From: JBCDBD01 sp039184335
Lineage (GTDB): Bacteria; Bacteroidota; Bacteroidia; Flavobacteriales; Flavobacteriaceae
Reading direction: 5' to 3'
Assembly (NCBI GenBank): GCA_039184335.1
Contig: JBCDBD010000002.1
Span: 134,136-198,135, forward strand
DNA length: 64,000 nucleotides
A program made the position numbers and the translations under genes. The notes beneath the pieces are model-generated. The model worked only from the letters and a program-made list of their open reading frames with translations, searched no databases and was not told the origin of the DNA. This document shows, in pieces, positions 7,994-16,979 of this stretch; the first letter of the stretch is position 1; the number at the start of each line of letters is the position of its first letter.

Positions 7994-9232
7994 ATGGACA
8001 AGACTGTTTTAATAGGGCCTTTTACACAATTGCTACCCATGGACAAGCTTCCGGTAAAGGGAGCACTATCTGACAAAAACCTAGGGATTATCAACAATGC
8101 GGGAATAAAGGTCTCTGATGGTAAAATCGTTGAAGTAGGGGTTTTTGATGCGTTAAATTCCGATGGTATTGCCATTGAACACATCGCAGGCAACCAGGTC
8201 TGCCTGCCCGGTTTTATCGATGCCCATACCCATATCTGTTTTGCGGGTTCAAGAGCCAACGACTATGCCTTGCGCAATGCGGGAAAATCGTATCTCGAAA
8301 TAGCAAATGCAGGCGGAGGAATCTGGGACACGGTTACCCATACCCGAAGGGCTTCAGAAGAAGAATTGGTCCATGGCATCATCACACGTGGCCACCATCA
8401 TTTGCAAAAAGGAGTCACTACCCTAGAAGTGAAAAGCGGTTATGGGCTTTCGGTCGAAGAAGAACTTAAAATGCTCAGGGCCATTAAAAAGGCCCATTCC
8501 CAGATTCCAATAGATCTCATCAGCACCTGTTTGGCTGCACATATGAAACCGAAGGATTGGAGGGGAACAGGGGCGGAATATCTCGAAGAAATGGGCAATG
8601 GACTATTGCCAAAACTAAAATCGGAAGGCTTGACCAACCGTGTCGATGCCTTTATTGAAGAAAGTGCCTTTTCTTCTCCAGAAATTGCCCCTTATTTTCA
8701 AAAGGCCAAAGACATGGGATTTGATCTTACCGTTCATGCGGATCAATTTTCCAGAGGCGGTTCAGAAACGGCAATAGCTTTTGAAGCCTTGAGTGCCGAC
8801 CATTTGGAAGCCAGCACCCCAAAAGAAATTGAAATGCTCGCTAAAAGCAATGTGGTTAGCGTGGCATTGCCCGGAGCCTCCATGGGTCTGGGATGTGGTT
8901 TTGCCCCGGCGCGCAAAATATTGGATGCAGGGGGGGCATTGGCCATCGCAAGTGACCATAACCCCGGTTCTGCACCCATGGGCAATCTATTGACCCAAGC
9001 CAGTATATTGGCTACTTTTGAAAAGCTATCAAATGCAGAGGTACTTGCAGGAATCACCTTCAGGGCCGCAGCAGCATTAAACCTAAATGACCGGGGCCGG
9101 CTTCAAAAGGGAATGCAGGCAGACCTTGTTGCTTTCCCTGTGGCAAACTACCAAGAAATCACTTATCGTCAAGGCGAGCTGCAACCGAGCAACGTATGGA
9201 AAAACGGGGTTGTAGTTTTTCAAAAAAACTAA
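7994..9232 (+). CDS. hutI: Imidazolonepropionase
   Basis: A metal-dependent amidohydrolase (412 residues from the chosen ATG) that opens the ring of 4-imidazolone-5-propionate to give N-formimino-L-glutamate. The metal-binding HTH is in GFIDAHTHICFAGSRA near residue 75. VKSGYGL is near residue 150, HADQF near 250 and the catalytic-site Asp in SDHNPGS near 325. A TTG 18 nt upstream overlaps hutH in frame, but the ATG five nucleotides after the hutH stop is the likely start (MDKTVLIGPF). Confidence 0.95.
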   Translation: MDKTVLIGPFTQLLPMDKLPVKGALSDKNLGIINNAGIKVSDGKIVEVGVFDALNSDGIAIEHIAGNQVCLPGFIDAHTHICFAGSRANDYALRNAGKSYLEIANAGGGIWDTVTHTRRASEEELVHGIITRGHHHLQKGVTTLEVKSGYGLSVEEELKMLRAIKKAHSQIPIDLISTCLAAHMKPKDWRGTGAEYLEEMGNGLLPKLKSEGLTNRVDAFIEESAFSSPEIAPYFQKAKDMGFDLTVHADQFSRGGSETAIAFEALSADHLEASTPKEIEMLAKSNVVSVALPGASMGLGCGFAPARKILDAGGALAIASDHNPGSAPMGNLLTQASILATFEKLSNAEVLAGITFRAAAALNLNDRGRLQKGMQADLVAFPVANYQEITYRQGELQPSNVWKNGVVVFQKN

Positions 9233-9234
9233 AA

Positions 9235-11262
9235 ATGGACACCACCACACAAACTGATTTTAAAGCCCAGATACTTCAGGGAATACCACAAAAACTGCCC
9301 CCTAAAAAAACATATCCCGAAGAGGGAAATCCAGCCCCCAAACGAAAGGAAATACTGTCACCAGTTGAAAAAAAACTGGCCATTCGAAATGCACTCCGGT
9401 ATTTTCCCAAAGAATGGCATAAAGAACTCTCTATTGAATTTGCTGAAGAGTTGATGACTTACGGTCGTATTTACATGTTCCGGTTCAAGCCTGAATATGA
9501 CATTTTTGCGAGGCCGATAGTTGAATATCCTGCAGCAACAATTCAGGGAGCGGCCCTAATGCTCATGATTCAAAACAATCTTGATCCAAAGGTCGCACAG
9601 CATCCTGAAGAACTGATCACCTACGGTGGCAATGGTGCCGTGTTTCAAAATTGGGCCCAATACCTGCTGACCATGAAATATTTGGCAGAAATGACCGAAA
9701 AACAGACGCTACACTTGTATTCTGGGCATCCTATGGGGCTATTCCCCTCGTCAAAGCACGCCCCGCGTGTTGTCGTCACCAATGGCATGATGGTTCCCAA
9801 TTACTCTAAACCCGATGATTGGGAAAGGTTCAATGCATTGGGGGTCACCCAGTACGGTCAGATGACCGCCGGATCGTACATGTACATAGGGCCGCAGGGC
9901 ATTGTTCATGGCACCACCATTACCGTGATGAATGCCTTTCGAAAAATATTGTCCGCAGAGGAATCACCAAGAGGAAAGGTATTCTTGACCTCAGGCTTGG
10001 GTGGCATGAGTGGGGCGCAACCCAAAGCAGGCAACATTGCGGGCTGCATTACCGTATGTGCCGAAGTAAATGCCTCAGCTGCTGAGAAAAGATATAGCCA
10101 AGGCTGGGTCGATGAATTGATTACTGATTTACCTGACTTAATATCCAGAACCCAACAGGCAATCGCAACCAACGAAACAGTCTCGTTGGCCTATATCGGT
10201 AATGTGGTGGAGGTATGGGAAAAATTTGACACAGCTAACATCTTTGTGCATCTAGGCTCTGACCAAAGCTCGCTCCATAATCCTTGGGCAGGAGGGTATT
10301 ATCCTGTGGGGTTGTCTTTTGAGGAGGCCAACCTCATGATGGTCGAAAATCCATTAAAGTTCAAGAAAAAAGTACAAGAATCGCTTCGCCGACAGGTTGA
10401 TGCCATTAATAGGCACCATCAAAAAGGCACCTATTTCTTCGATTATGGAAATGCCTTTTTATTGGAGGCATCAAGGGCAGGTTCCGACATTATGGAGGCT
10501 AATGGAACCGACTTTAAATATCCATCGTATGTACAAGATATTTTAGGACCCATGTGCTTTGATTACGGATTTGGCCCTTTTCGCTGGGTATGCACCTCAG
10601 GAAATGCCGAAGACCTCAAAAAGACCGATAAAATTGCCCTAAGGGTAATGGGAGAAATCAAAGCAAAGGCCCCTGTAGAAATTGGGCAACAAATGCATGA
10701 CAACATCACCTGGATACAAGAAGCGGAAAAAAACAAGCTGGTCGTTGGTTCACAGGCCCGCATTCTGTATGCAGATGCCGAGGGAAGGATAAAAATTGCC
10801 GAGGCCTTTAACCATGCCATTTCAAAAGGTGAAATCACGGCCCCTATTGTACTGGGTCGCGACCACCATGATGTGAGTGGCACCGATTCTCCCTTTCGTG
10901 AAACCAGCAACATCTACGACGGCAGCAGGTTTACCGCTGATATGGCCATACAAAATGTCATCGGAGACAGTTTTCGGGGAGCTACCTGGGTCGCTATCCA
11001 TAATGGTGGGGGCGTAGGTTGGGGCGAGGTCATCAATGGCGGGTTCGGAATGGTTCTGGATGGGTCTGAAAAAGCTGCCCAAAAATTGAGGAACATGCTT
11101 TTCTATGATGTCAACAATGGCATCGCAAGAAGAAGTTGGGCCAGAAACGAAGAGGCTATTTTTGCAATAAAAAGAGAAATGCGACGTACCCCAGAACTGA
11201 AAGTGACGCTGCCCAATTCTGTGGATGATGAACTTGTGGAAAACCTCTTCGATCAAAACTGA
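9235..11262 (+). CDS. hutU: Urocanate hydratase
   Basis: The 675-residue enzyme adds water to urocanate using tightly bound NAD+ to give imidazolone-propionate, the second step of the pathway. The NAD site is seen in FLTSGLGGMSGAQPKAG near residues 245-260, and ITYGGNGAVFQNWAQY near 125 is a family block. It is longer than the roughly 555-residue proteobacterial HutU, as expected for the long form found in Bacteroidota. The ATG two nucleotides after the hutI stop is preferred to an upstream ATG lying inside hutI. Confidence 0.95.
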   Translation: MDTTTQTDFKAQILQGIPQKLPPKKTYPEEGNPAPKRKEILSPVEKKLAIRNALRYFPKEWHKELSIEFAEELMTYGRIYMFRFKPEYDIFARPIVEYPAATIQGAALMLMIQNNLDPKVAQHPEELITYGGNGAVFQNWAQYLLTMKYLAEMTEKQTLHLYSGHPMGLFPSSKHAPRVVVTNGMMVPNYSKPDDWERFNALGVTQYGQMTAGSYMYIGPQGIVHGTTITVMNAFRKILSAEESPRGKVFLTSGLGGMSGAQPKAGNIAGCITVCAEVNASAAEKRYSQGWVDELITDLPDLISRTQQAIATNETVSLAYIGNVVEVWEKFDTANIFVHLGSDQSSLHNPWAGGYYPVGLSFEEANLMMVENPLKFKKKVQESLRRQVDAINRHHQKGTYFFDYGNAFLLEASRAGSDIMEANGTDFKYPSYVQDILGPMCFDYGFGPFRWVCTSGNAEDLKKTDKIALRVMGEIKAKAPVEIGQQMHDNITWIQEAEKNKLVVGSQARILYADAEGRIKIAEAFNHAISKGEITAPIVLGRDHHDVSGTDSPFRETSNIYDGSRFTADMAIQNVIGDSFRGATWVAIHNGGGVGWGEVINGGFGMVLDGSEKAAQKLRNMLFYDVNNGIARRSWARNEEAIFAIKREMRRTPELKVTLPNSVDDELVENLFDQN

Positions 11263-11264
11263 AC

Positions 11265-12245
11265 ATGTACAAAAAACCATCAGAAAAACTTTGGCAAGGT
11301 AGAAGCTCGACCCAAGCACTTTATCTTCATGAGAAAGTGCAATGTATCGCCCTAGACAAAATGGCTGGCGAAAGCTTTCCCAACGCTATGGCGTTGTTGG
11401 GCTATGCCTGTGATGAGGGGGTACAACGCAACCAGGGTCGTATCGGTGCCAAAGAAGGTCCAGATGCAATTCGACGGGCATTGGGCAAATTGCCCAACCA
11501 TTTGAATGACGAATTCCCTGTATTGGATGTTGGCACCATCACCTGCAACCAGGGCAAGATGGAATCGGCACAACACGAACTTCAAGGCAGTATCGACCAA
11601 CTTTTGCAAAAAGGAGTATTCCCCATCGTTCTTGGGGGAGGGCATGATATGGCCTATGGCCATTTTAAGGGCATTCAGTCCTATTTAAGTTCGCAAAACG
11701 AAAAAAGGCAAGTGGGCATTATCAACTTTGATGCACATTTTGACCTTCGCTCCAATGCGTATGGCAATACTTCTGGTACCCCTTTCTATCAAATTGCAAA
11801 CGAATGCGATCACCCTGAAGACTTTAAATACCTTTGTCTTGGTATTAGGGAAGATGCCAATGACAGGATCTTGTTTCAAAGTGCGCAAGAATTGAACGTA
11901 AAATATTTGACCAAAGACACCTTTCAAATACGGTATGCTGAAGAAATCAATACATGGATTAAAGCTTTTTTGAATGCAGTTGAAATGGTCTACGTCACCA
12001 TCGATCTTGATGGATTTTCCTCAGCCTTTGCCCCTGGCGTAAGTGCACCCTCCCCTATGGGATTTTCACCCGATATCGCACTGGAATCGTTAAAGACAAT
12101 CATCAGTTCAGGAAAATTGATAAGTTTTGATATCGCAGAAATGAATCCGAAATTCGACAGTGACCAACGAACAGCAAAGTTGGCCGCCTCTTTGGTACAC
12201 TATGTGATGCACCAACAGCCTATAAAGAAAAAAAGCCTCCCATAA
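11265..12245 (+). CDS. hutG: Formimidoylglutamase (arginase family)
   Basis: The 326-residue enzyme splits N-formimino-L-glutamate into glutamate and formamide, the last hut step. Manganese-binding motifs of the ureohydrolase fold are complete: GGGHDMAYGH near residue 124, NFDAHFDLR near 154 and TIDLDGFSSAFAPG near 245. The start lies 2 nt after hutU. This arginase-type route means the organism uses the HutG rather than the HutF deiminase branch. Confidence 0.94.
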   Translation: MYKKPSEKLWQGRSSTQALYLHEKVQCIALDKMAGESFPNAMALLGYACDEGVQRNQGRIGAKEGPDAIRRALGKLPNHLNDEFPVLDVGTITCNQGKMESAQHELQGSIDQLLQKGVFPIVLGGGHDMAYGHFKGIQSYLSSQNEKRQVGIINFDAHFDLRSNAYGNTSGTPFYQIANECDHPEDFKYLCLGIREDANDRILFQSAQELNVKYLTKDTFQIRYAEEINTWIKAFLNAVEMVYVTIDLDGFSSAFAPGVSAPSPMGFSPDIALESLKTIISSGKLISFDIAEMNPKFDSDQRTAKLAASLVHYVMHQQPIKKKSLP

Positions 12246-12286
12246 GGAAAGCCTTTCATTGGTATGCACCATTTAGGTGCTACAAC

Positions 12287-12308
12287 TTGGTTTCAATTTG
12301 AAACCCAA
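12287..12308. repeat. Inverted repeat between hutG and xylB
   Basis: TTGGTTTCA, a 3-nt loop and TGAAACCCAA form a stem with one bulge. A second small stem (GCACC/GGTGC at 12266-12280) lies just upstream. Neither is followed by a strong T run, so a terminator is possible but not shown. The pair separates the hut operon from the xyl genes. Confidence 0.35.
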
Positions 12309-12421
12309 CACAACGCCACAAAGATATAAAAGCTTTCGTTACAAATGTGAAGAAAATCGCATGGCCCAAACATTTTCAATATTTTTATAACAACTGATCT
12401 CTGAAGCAAACCATTTCGTAA

Positions 12422-13906
12422 ATGTTCTATTTGGGCATTGACCTGGGCAGTTCTTCCATAAAAATCGCCCTGGTCGAGCAACATACCGGAAAAAGTGTGG
12501 GCATCGTAAAAATGCCCCAAGATGAAATGCCCATATACGCTCCCCAAAAAGGATGGGCCGAACAAGATCCTGAAGACTGGTGGAAACACATCTGTACCGG
12601 AATTGAAAGTATTAAAGAACAAACGGGCATCACTAAAGAGGCAATCATCGGAATAGGAATCGCCTACCAAATGCATGGTTTGGTATTGGTCGACCATAAT
12701 GGAAAACTATTGCGAAAAGCCATTATCTGGTGTGACAGTCGGGCAGTTACGATTGGCAATAACGCCTACACTGCCATTGGAGCTAAAAAATGCCAATCAA
12801 CCCTATTGAACTCCCCTGCCAACTTTACCGCTTCAAAATTGAAATGGGTAAGGGAAAATGAACCGAAAGTATATGCCAAATCGTACAAGTTCATGCTCCC
12901 TGGAGATTATATTGCCTTCCGTTTTTCAGGTACCATCAAGACCACTGTACCAGGACTGTCAGAAGGTATTTTTTGGAACTTTAAGGAAGATATGCTGTCA
13001 GAAGAGATCCTGGGGTATTATGGAATTGAAAAATCAATGGTCCCTGAAGTGGTCGACACTTTTGGCCAGCAGGCAGTTGTCAATCAAAAAGGGGCGGCCG
13101 AGAGTGGCCTGAATGAACAAACCCCTGTGCTATATCGTGCCGGTGATCAGCCTAACAATGCACTTTCTTTAAATGTGTTCCACCCAGGAGCGATTGCCGC
13201 CACCGCAGGAACATCAGGGGTCATGTATGCGATCACCGATACCCTTTCGGCAAAGGAGAGTACTAGGGTCAACAATTTCGCCCACGTCAATTACGGAAAA
13301 AGCAAGCCAAAACGCATCGGAAAACTGCTATGCATCAACGGTACTGGAATACAGTACCGATGGTTACAACAAAACCTGGGACTTTCAGACTATGACACCA
13401 TGAACCAACTGGCCCAACAAATACCGATAGGCGCTGATGGCATCGTAGTGCTGCCCTTTGGCAACGGAGCGGAACGAATGCTTGAAAACAAAAATATCGG
13501 CTCAAACATCTTAAATATTGATTTCAACCGCCATACCAAATCGCATATCATCAGGGCTGCCTTAGAAGGCATTGCCTTTGCATTTGTCTACGGATTTGAA
13601 ATTTTAAGGTCAGATGGAATCATACCACAAACGATAAGGGCCGGAAATGACAACCTTTTTAAATCCACTGTTTTTTCCGATACCATTACTGCATTGTTAC
13701 AAAAAGAAATACAGATCTTCAATACGACCGGGGCCATTGGAGCCGCCAGGGCCTGTATGTTGCATCGGGGGGATTACAGCACGTTTTCTAAAGTTATCAT
13801 GGACCATGACCACGAAATGACCCACTTTCCAAAACAGAACAACGAAAGCTACGTGACCGCCTACAAAAATTGGAAAAAAACATTGGAACAACTATTAAAT
13901 CACTGA
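12422..13906 (+). CDS. xylB: Xylulokinase (FGGY family)
   Basis: A 494-residue FGGY carbohydrate kinase. The ATP-binding start YLGIDLGSSSIKIALV, the substrate loop with the family Met-His-Gly (GIAYQMHGLVLVDHNG, residues 77-92), DSRA near 103, and the late GNDNLFKS segment are visible. It phosphorylates D-xylulose to D-xylulose 5-phosphate, feeding the pentose phosphate pathway. Pairing with xylA three nucleotides downstream makes xylulose the likely substrate. No transporter or regulator for xylose is seen nearby. Confidence 0.93.
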   Translation: MFYLGIDLGSSSIKIALVEQHTGKSVGIVKMPQDEMPIYAPQKGWAEQDPEDWWKHICTGIESIKEQTGITKEAIIGIGIAYQMHGLVLVDHNGKLLRKAIIWCDSRAVTIGNNAYTAIGAKKCQSTLLNSPANFTASKLKWVRENEPKVYAKSYKFMLPGDYIAFRFSGTIKTTVPGLSEGIFWNFKEDMLSEEILGYYGIEKSMVPEVVDTFGQQAVVNQKGAAESGLNEQTPVLYRAGDQPNNALSLNVFHPGAIAATAGTSGVMYAITDTLSAKESTRVNNFAHVNYGKSKPKRIGKLLCINGTGIQYRWLQQNLGLSDYDTMNQLAQQIPIGADGIVVLPFGNGAERMLENKNIGSNILNIDFNRHTKSHIIRAALEGIAFAFVYGFEILRSDGIIPQTIRAGNDNLFKSTVFSDTITALLQKEIQIFNTTGAIGAARACMLHRGDYSTFSKVIMDHDHEMTHFPKQNNESYVTAYKNWKKTLEQLLNH

Positions 13907-13909
13907 CAC

Positions 13910-15235
13910 ATGGTACTACTGGGCGACAAGGAATACTTTAAGGGAATTCCGCAAATAAAATACGAAGGAAAAGAATCAGACAACCCCCTAGCTTACAAAT
14001 ACTACAATCCTGAACTCGTTGTTGCCGGAAAACCCATGAAAGCACATTTCAAGTTTGCCATGGCCTATTGGCATACCTTATGTGGAACTGGTGGTGACCC
14101 CTTTGGTCCGGGAACCAAAAACTTTCCCTGGAACAGCGCAGCAGATCCTGTACAAGCTGCCCGTGATAAGGCTGACGCAGCTTTTGAGTTTCTTACCAAA
14201 ATGGGATTCGAATACTATTGTTTTCACGATCACGATCTTATCGACGAAGCTGAAACACTACGTAAATCGGAAAAAAGAATTGAAAAAATGGTCCACTATC
14301 TCAACGAAAAGCAAAAGGCTTGTGGAGTACAATTGCTTTGGGGTACGGCCAACTGTTTTTCACATCCAAGATATATGAACGGTGCGGCCACCAATCCTGA
14401 CTTTGAAGTAGTGGCAAGAGCAGGTGCACAGATCAAGATCGCTTTGGATGCCACCATAGCCCTTGGAGGTCAAAACTATGTGTTCTGGGGAGGTCGAGAA
14501 GGGTATATGTCGTTGTTAAACACCGATATGAAGCGTGAACTTGACCATATGGGGCACTTTTTGAACATGGCCAAAACGTATGCCCGAAACCAAGGGTTCC
14601 GTGGTACATTCTTTATTGAACCAAAACCTATGGAACCCTCAAAACACCAATATGATTTTGATGCCGCCACAGCAATCAACTTCATTCGGGAATACGGGCT
14701 GGAAAATGATTTTAAATTGAACATTGAGGTCAACCATGCCACCTTGGCACAGCATACCTTTCAACATGAGTTACAAGTAGCCGCCAATGCAGGTATGCTT
14801 GGTAGTATCGATGCCAATCGGGGCGATTATCAAAATGGATGGGATACCGACCAATTTCCGAACAACATTACCGAGGTGACCGAAGCCCTATTGGTTTTGC
14901 TGAAATCTGGCGGACTTCAAGATGGGGGCATTAATTTTGATGCAAAGACCAGACGCAACTCCACAGATTTGAAAGATATCTTTTATGCCCATATTGGTGG
15001 GGCAGACACCTTCGCCCGGGCACTTTTGGCGGCAGATGCCATATTGGACAAATCACCATATGACCGTTTGTTGAAGCAACGGTATGCTTCTTTCGATACA
15101 GGAAAAGGGTTGGAATTTTCACGTGGAAAATTAAAGCTTGCCGATTTGTACGATCATGCAAAAGACAATGGAGAGCCCCAACAAAGAAGCGGTCAGCAAG
15201 AACTTATCGAAAACATTATCAATCAATATATATAA
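13910..15235 (+). CDS. xylA: Xylose isomerase
   Basis: A 441-residue TIM-barrel isomerase converting D-xylose to D-xylulose. The class II length and motifs fit: FCFHDHD-like YYCFHDHDLIDEAE near residues 102-115 with the catalytic His, the metal ligands in FIEPKPMEPSKHQYDFD near 234, and the later DANRGD near 300 with metal-binding Asp residues. It is cotranscribed with xylB. Class II xylA proteins are usual in Bacteroidota. Confidence 0.95.
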   Translation: MVLLGDKEYFKGIPQIKYEGKESDNPLAYKYYNPELVVAGKPMKAHFKFAMAYWHTLCGTGGDPFGPGTKNFPWNSAADPVQAARDKADAAFEFLTKMGFEYYCFHDHDLIDEAETLRKSEKRIEKMVHYLNEKQKACGVQLLWGTANCFSHPRYMNGAATNPDFEVVARAGAQIKIALDATIALGGQNYVFWGGREGYMSLLNTDMKRELDHMGHFLNMAKTYARNQGFRGTFFIEPKPMEPSKHQYDFDAATAINFIREYGLENDFKLNIEVNHATLAQHTFQHELQVAANAGMLGSIDANRGDYQNGWDTDQFPNNITEVTEALLVLLKSGGLQDGGINFDAKTRRNSTDLKDIFYAHIGGADTFARALLAADAILDKSPYDRLLKQRYASFDTGKGLEFSRGKLKLADLYDHAKDNGEPQQRSGQQELIENIINQYI

Positions 15236-15240
15236 GGCAA

Positions 15241-15684
15241 CTATTTGAACCTTGACAAGGAAGTAGCATTCAATAGCCTTTTTGCCGTTTTCCAGAAATA
15301 GGTTGAAGTAGGGTTGGGATCCATGGCATCATCGGGTGAATCGATAAATGAACTGATCAATAACTTTAAAAATTGTAGGTCGTCACTATCCCTTGTAAAA
15401 TCCTCATAAGCCATATGCCATTCCTTAAACTCCCGTTCATCAATATGCCCGTGCAAAAGAAGTTCAATCTTTGAATGACGGGAATCCATTTTGATCTTAT
15501 CAAAAAGACGCAATACTTTCACCTGGTTCCCTTCGATGTATTGGACAAACTCACCATGATAGTAGAGTAAGCAGCCGGTTATCTTATTCTTTTGGTTATA
15601 CTCCCTCGACTTATCCAACATTTCCTGTATCTGTATTTTACCAAATACGGGATCCGCTATCGATTTGTATACCAAAGAAAACAT
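15241..15684 (-). CDS. Single-domain BLUF blue-light sensor
   Basis: A 147-residue protein consisting of a BLUF domain and a short tail. The photoactive Tyr is in FSLVYKS at the N-terminus, the flavin-contacting Asn lies in REYNQKNKITGCLLYY, the key Gln is in GEFVQYIEG near residues 46-54, and the Trp and Met that tune the photocycle are in EFKEWHMAYEDF. No output domain is present, so the protein probably acts by contact with a partner. It is convergent with xylA (5 nt apart) and monocistronic. Confidence 0.9.
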   Translation of the reverse strand: MFSLVYKSIADPVFGKIQIQEMLDKSREYNQKNKITGCLLYYHGEFVQYIEGNQVKVLRLFDKIKMDSRHSKIELLLHGHIDEREFKEWHMAYEDFTRDSDDLQFLKLLISSFIDSPDDAMDPNPTSTYFWKTAKRLLNATSLSRFK

Positions 15685-15957
15685 AAAAACTGTTCGCCAA
15701 TTAATAAAGGGGGCTTGAAAACTCTTGAACGCTGCACTCCAAGCATAAGAAATCCATCAATGATCACGGATAGCTATACTAGCCTAAATATAATCAATTG
15801 TTTAGTGTTTTAAAAAAAACGCTACACATAATTCCAAATAAAACCTGTTCAACCCATAAATATTTTTCTAAATAGTATAAAAAGATTTATAAAAGCACAT
15901 AAGCAATCAAGAGTGACCAAAAAGGGAATAAATGTGCTTCTCACTGCCTTAAGTATC

Positions 15958-16863
15958 TCAGCAGATCAATTCAGGAGCCACTTTCTTGGGTTTGTTTTTG
16001 ACTTTCATTTCCATGCCCAACTCAGGTATGACCAGTAAGGGAATGGGTGTATGAAAAGCAGTTCGCTCCACTACGGGCTCATGGGTCATTTTTTCCATAG
16101 GGCCATGCCGATGATTGATCATGGCGAGTAGATGAATGTCCAGCTCCTGTGAAAAGACCTCCAGTGTTTGTGATACGGAATTCAGTTCAGAAACCGTGTG
16201 CACATAGTACTCAAAAGAAACAAAGTACTTTCTGAGCATATTCAAGTTGAATTTTTGCAAATCGGTAAGCTCTTTGATCTGATACTGTACATGCACTATT
16301 CTTATGGTGGCGTTGAAGGCTTCGGCCAATTCAAGCAAGGGAATCAATTCTGAAGTTGTATAAAAACGGGTAAAATCGGTCGCAAAGGCAATCTCACTGG
16401 GAGTCGCAAAAGAAAAATGCCTCGGAATGGCCAATACCGGACACTTTTTGATGCTTTTGATGATATGTACAGTATTACTGCCCATAAATACATCTTCCAT
16501 ATCGGAGGCCCCTTTTGTTCCCATGACCATAAGTTCTATTCCATAGGCATCTACCACATTTTTGATCTCATCGACCAAAGGGTTAAAAGAAGAGATGATT
16601 TTAAAACCATGCCTTTCGTTACCAAATTGCGATTTAATGGCTGTTACCGTTTTCTGAAGCCTGTTTTCTGAAGTCGTTCTGACCACATCATTGATTCTGA
16701 ACTCATCAGAGGTATCTCTTGTGGCATGGCTGTTCACCACTATTGGGGCATAAGTGTTCAACAAATGGAATGTGCAGCTATCGTATTGAAATAATTGCAC
16801 GGCATATGAAATGGCGTTCCATGCATTTTCAGAAAAATCAGTAGGTATCAAAATCTGTTTCAT
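15958..16863 (-). CDS. Tandem universal stress protein (UspA family)
   Basis: A 301-residue protein with two Usp domains. The first begins MKQILIPTDFSENAWNA and has the ATP-binding pattern GxxGxxxxxxGS(N/T) in MGTKGASDMEDVFMGSNT near residue 115. The second is more divergent and lacks a clear nucleotide loop. An Fnr-like palindrome 50 nt upstream, shared with divergent ccoI, is spaced correctly from a -7 element for this gene, so it is probably induced with the cbb3 oxidase at low oxygen. Confidence 0.88.
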   Translation of the reverse strand: MKQILIPTDFSENAWNAISYAVQLFQYDSCTFHLLNTYAPIVVNSHATRDTSDEFRINDVVRTTSENRLQKTVTAIKSQFGNERHGFKIISSFNPLVDEIKNVVDAYGIELMVMGTKGASDMEDVFMGSNTVHIIKSIKKCPVLAIPRHFSFATPSEIAFATDFTRFYTTSELIPLLELAEAFNATIRIVHVQYQIKELTDLQKFNLNMLRKYFVSFEYYVHTVSELNSVSQTLEVFSQELDIHLLAMINHRHGPMEKMTHEPVVERTAFHTPIPLLVIPELGMEMKVKNKPKKVAPELIC

Positions 16864-16881
16864 GCCTATTTTTTATAGCTA

Positions 16882-16955
16882 TAAAGCTATCGACCCTCTT
16901 GGGCACAAACTATGACAAATATCATATGCTATTAGCCAATAGCATACCACTTTTG
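16882..16955. promoter_or_regulatory. Divergent promoter with one Fnr-like operator (usp / ccoI)
   Basis: The palindrome TGACAAATATCA is at 16913-16924. Going left, 23 nt separate it from TAGCTTTA (16889-16882), 19 nt before the usp start. Going right, 23 nt separate it from CACTTTTG (16948-16955), 25 nt before the ccoI ATG. Both elements resemble the Bacteroidota -7 box TAnnTTTG. The operator centre falls near -43 for both transcripts, the place of a class II activator. Confidence 0.75.
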
Positions 16956-16979
16956 TGGGAAGGTATAGGCAAATATGTA

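Noticed and set aside
16899..16979. Longer start for ccoI
   Set aside because: It would place the operator and -7 element inside the coding region; the ATG at 16980 fits both the family and the promoter.
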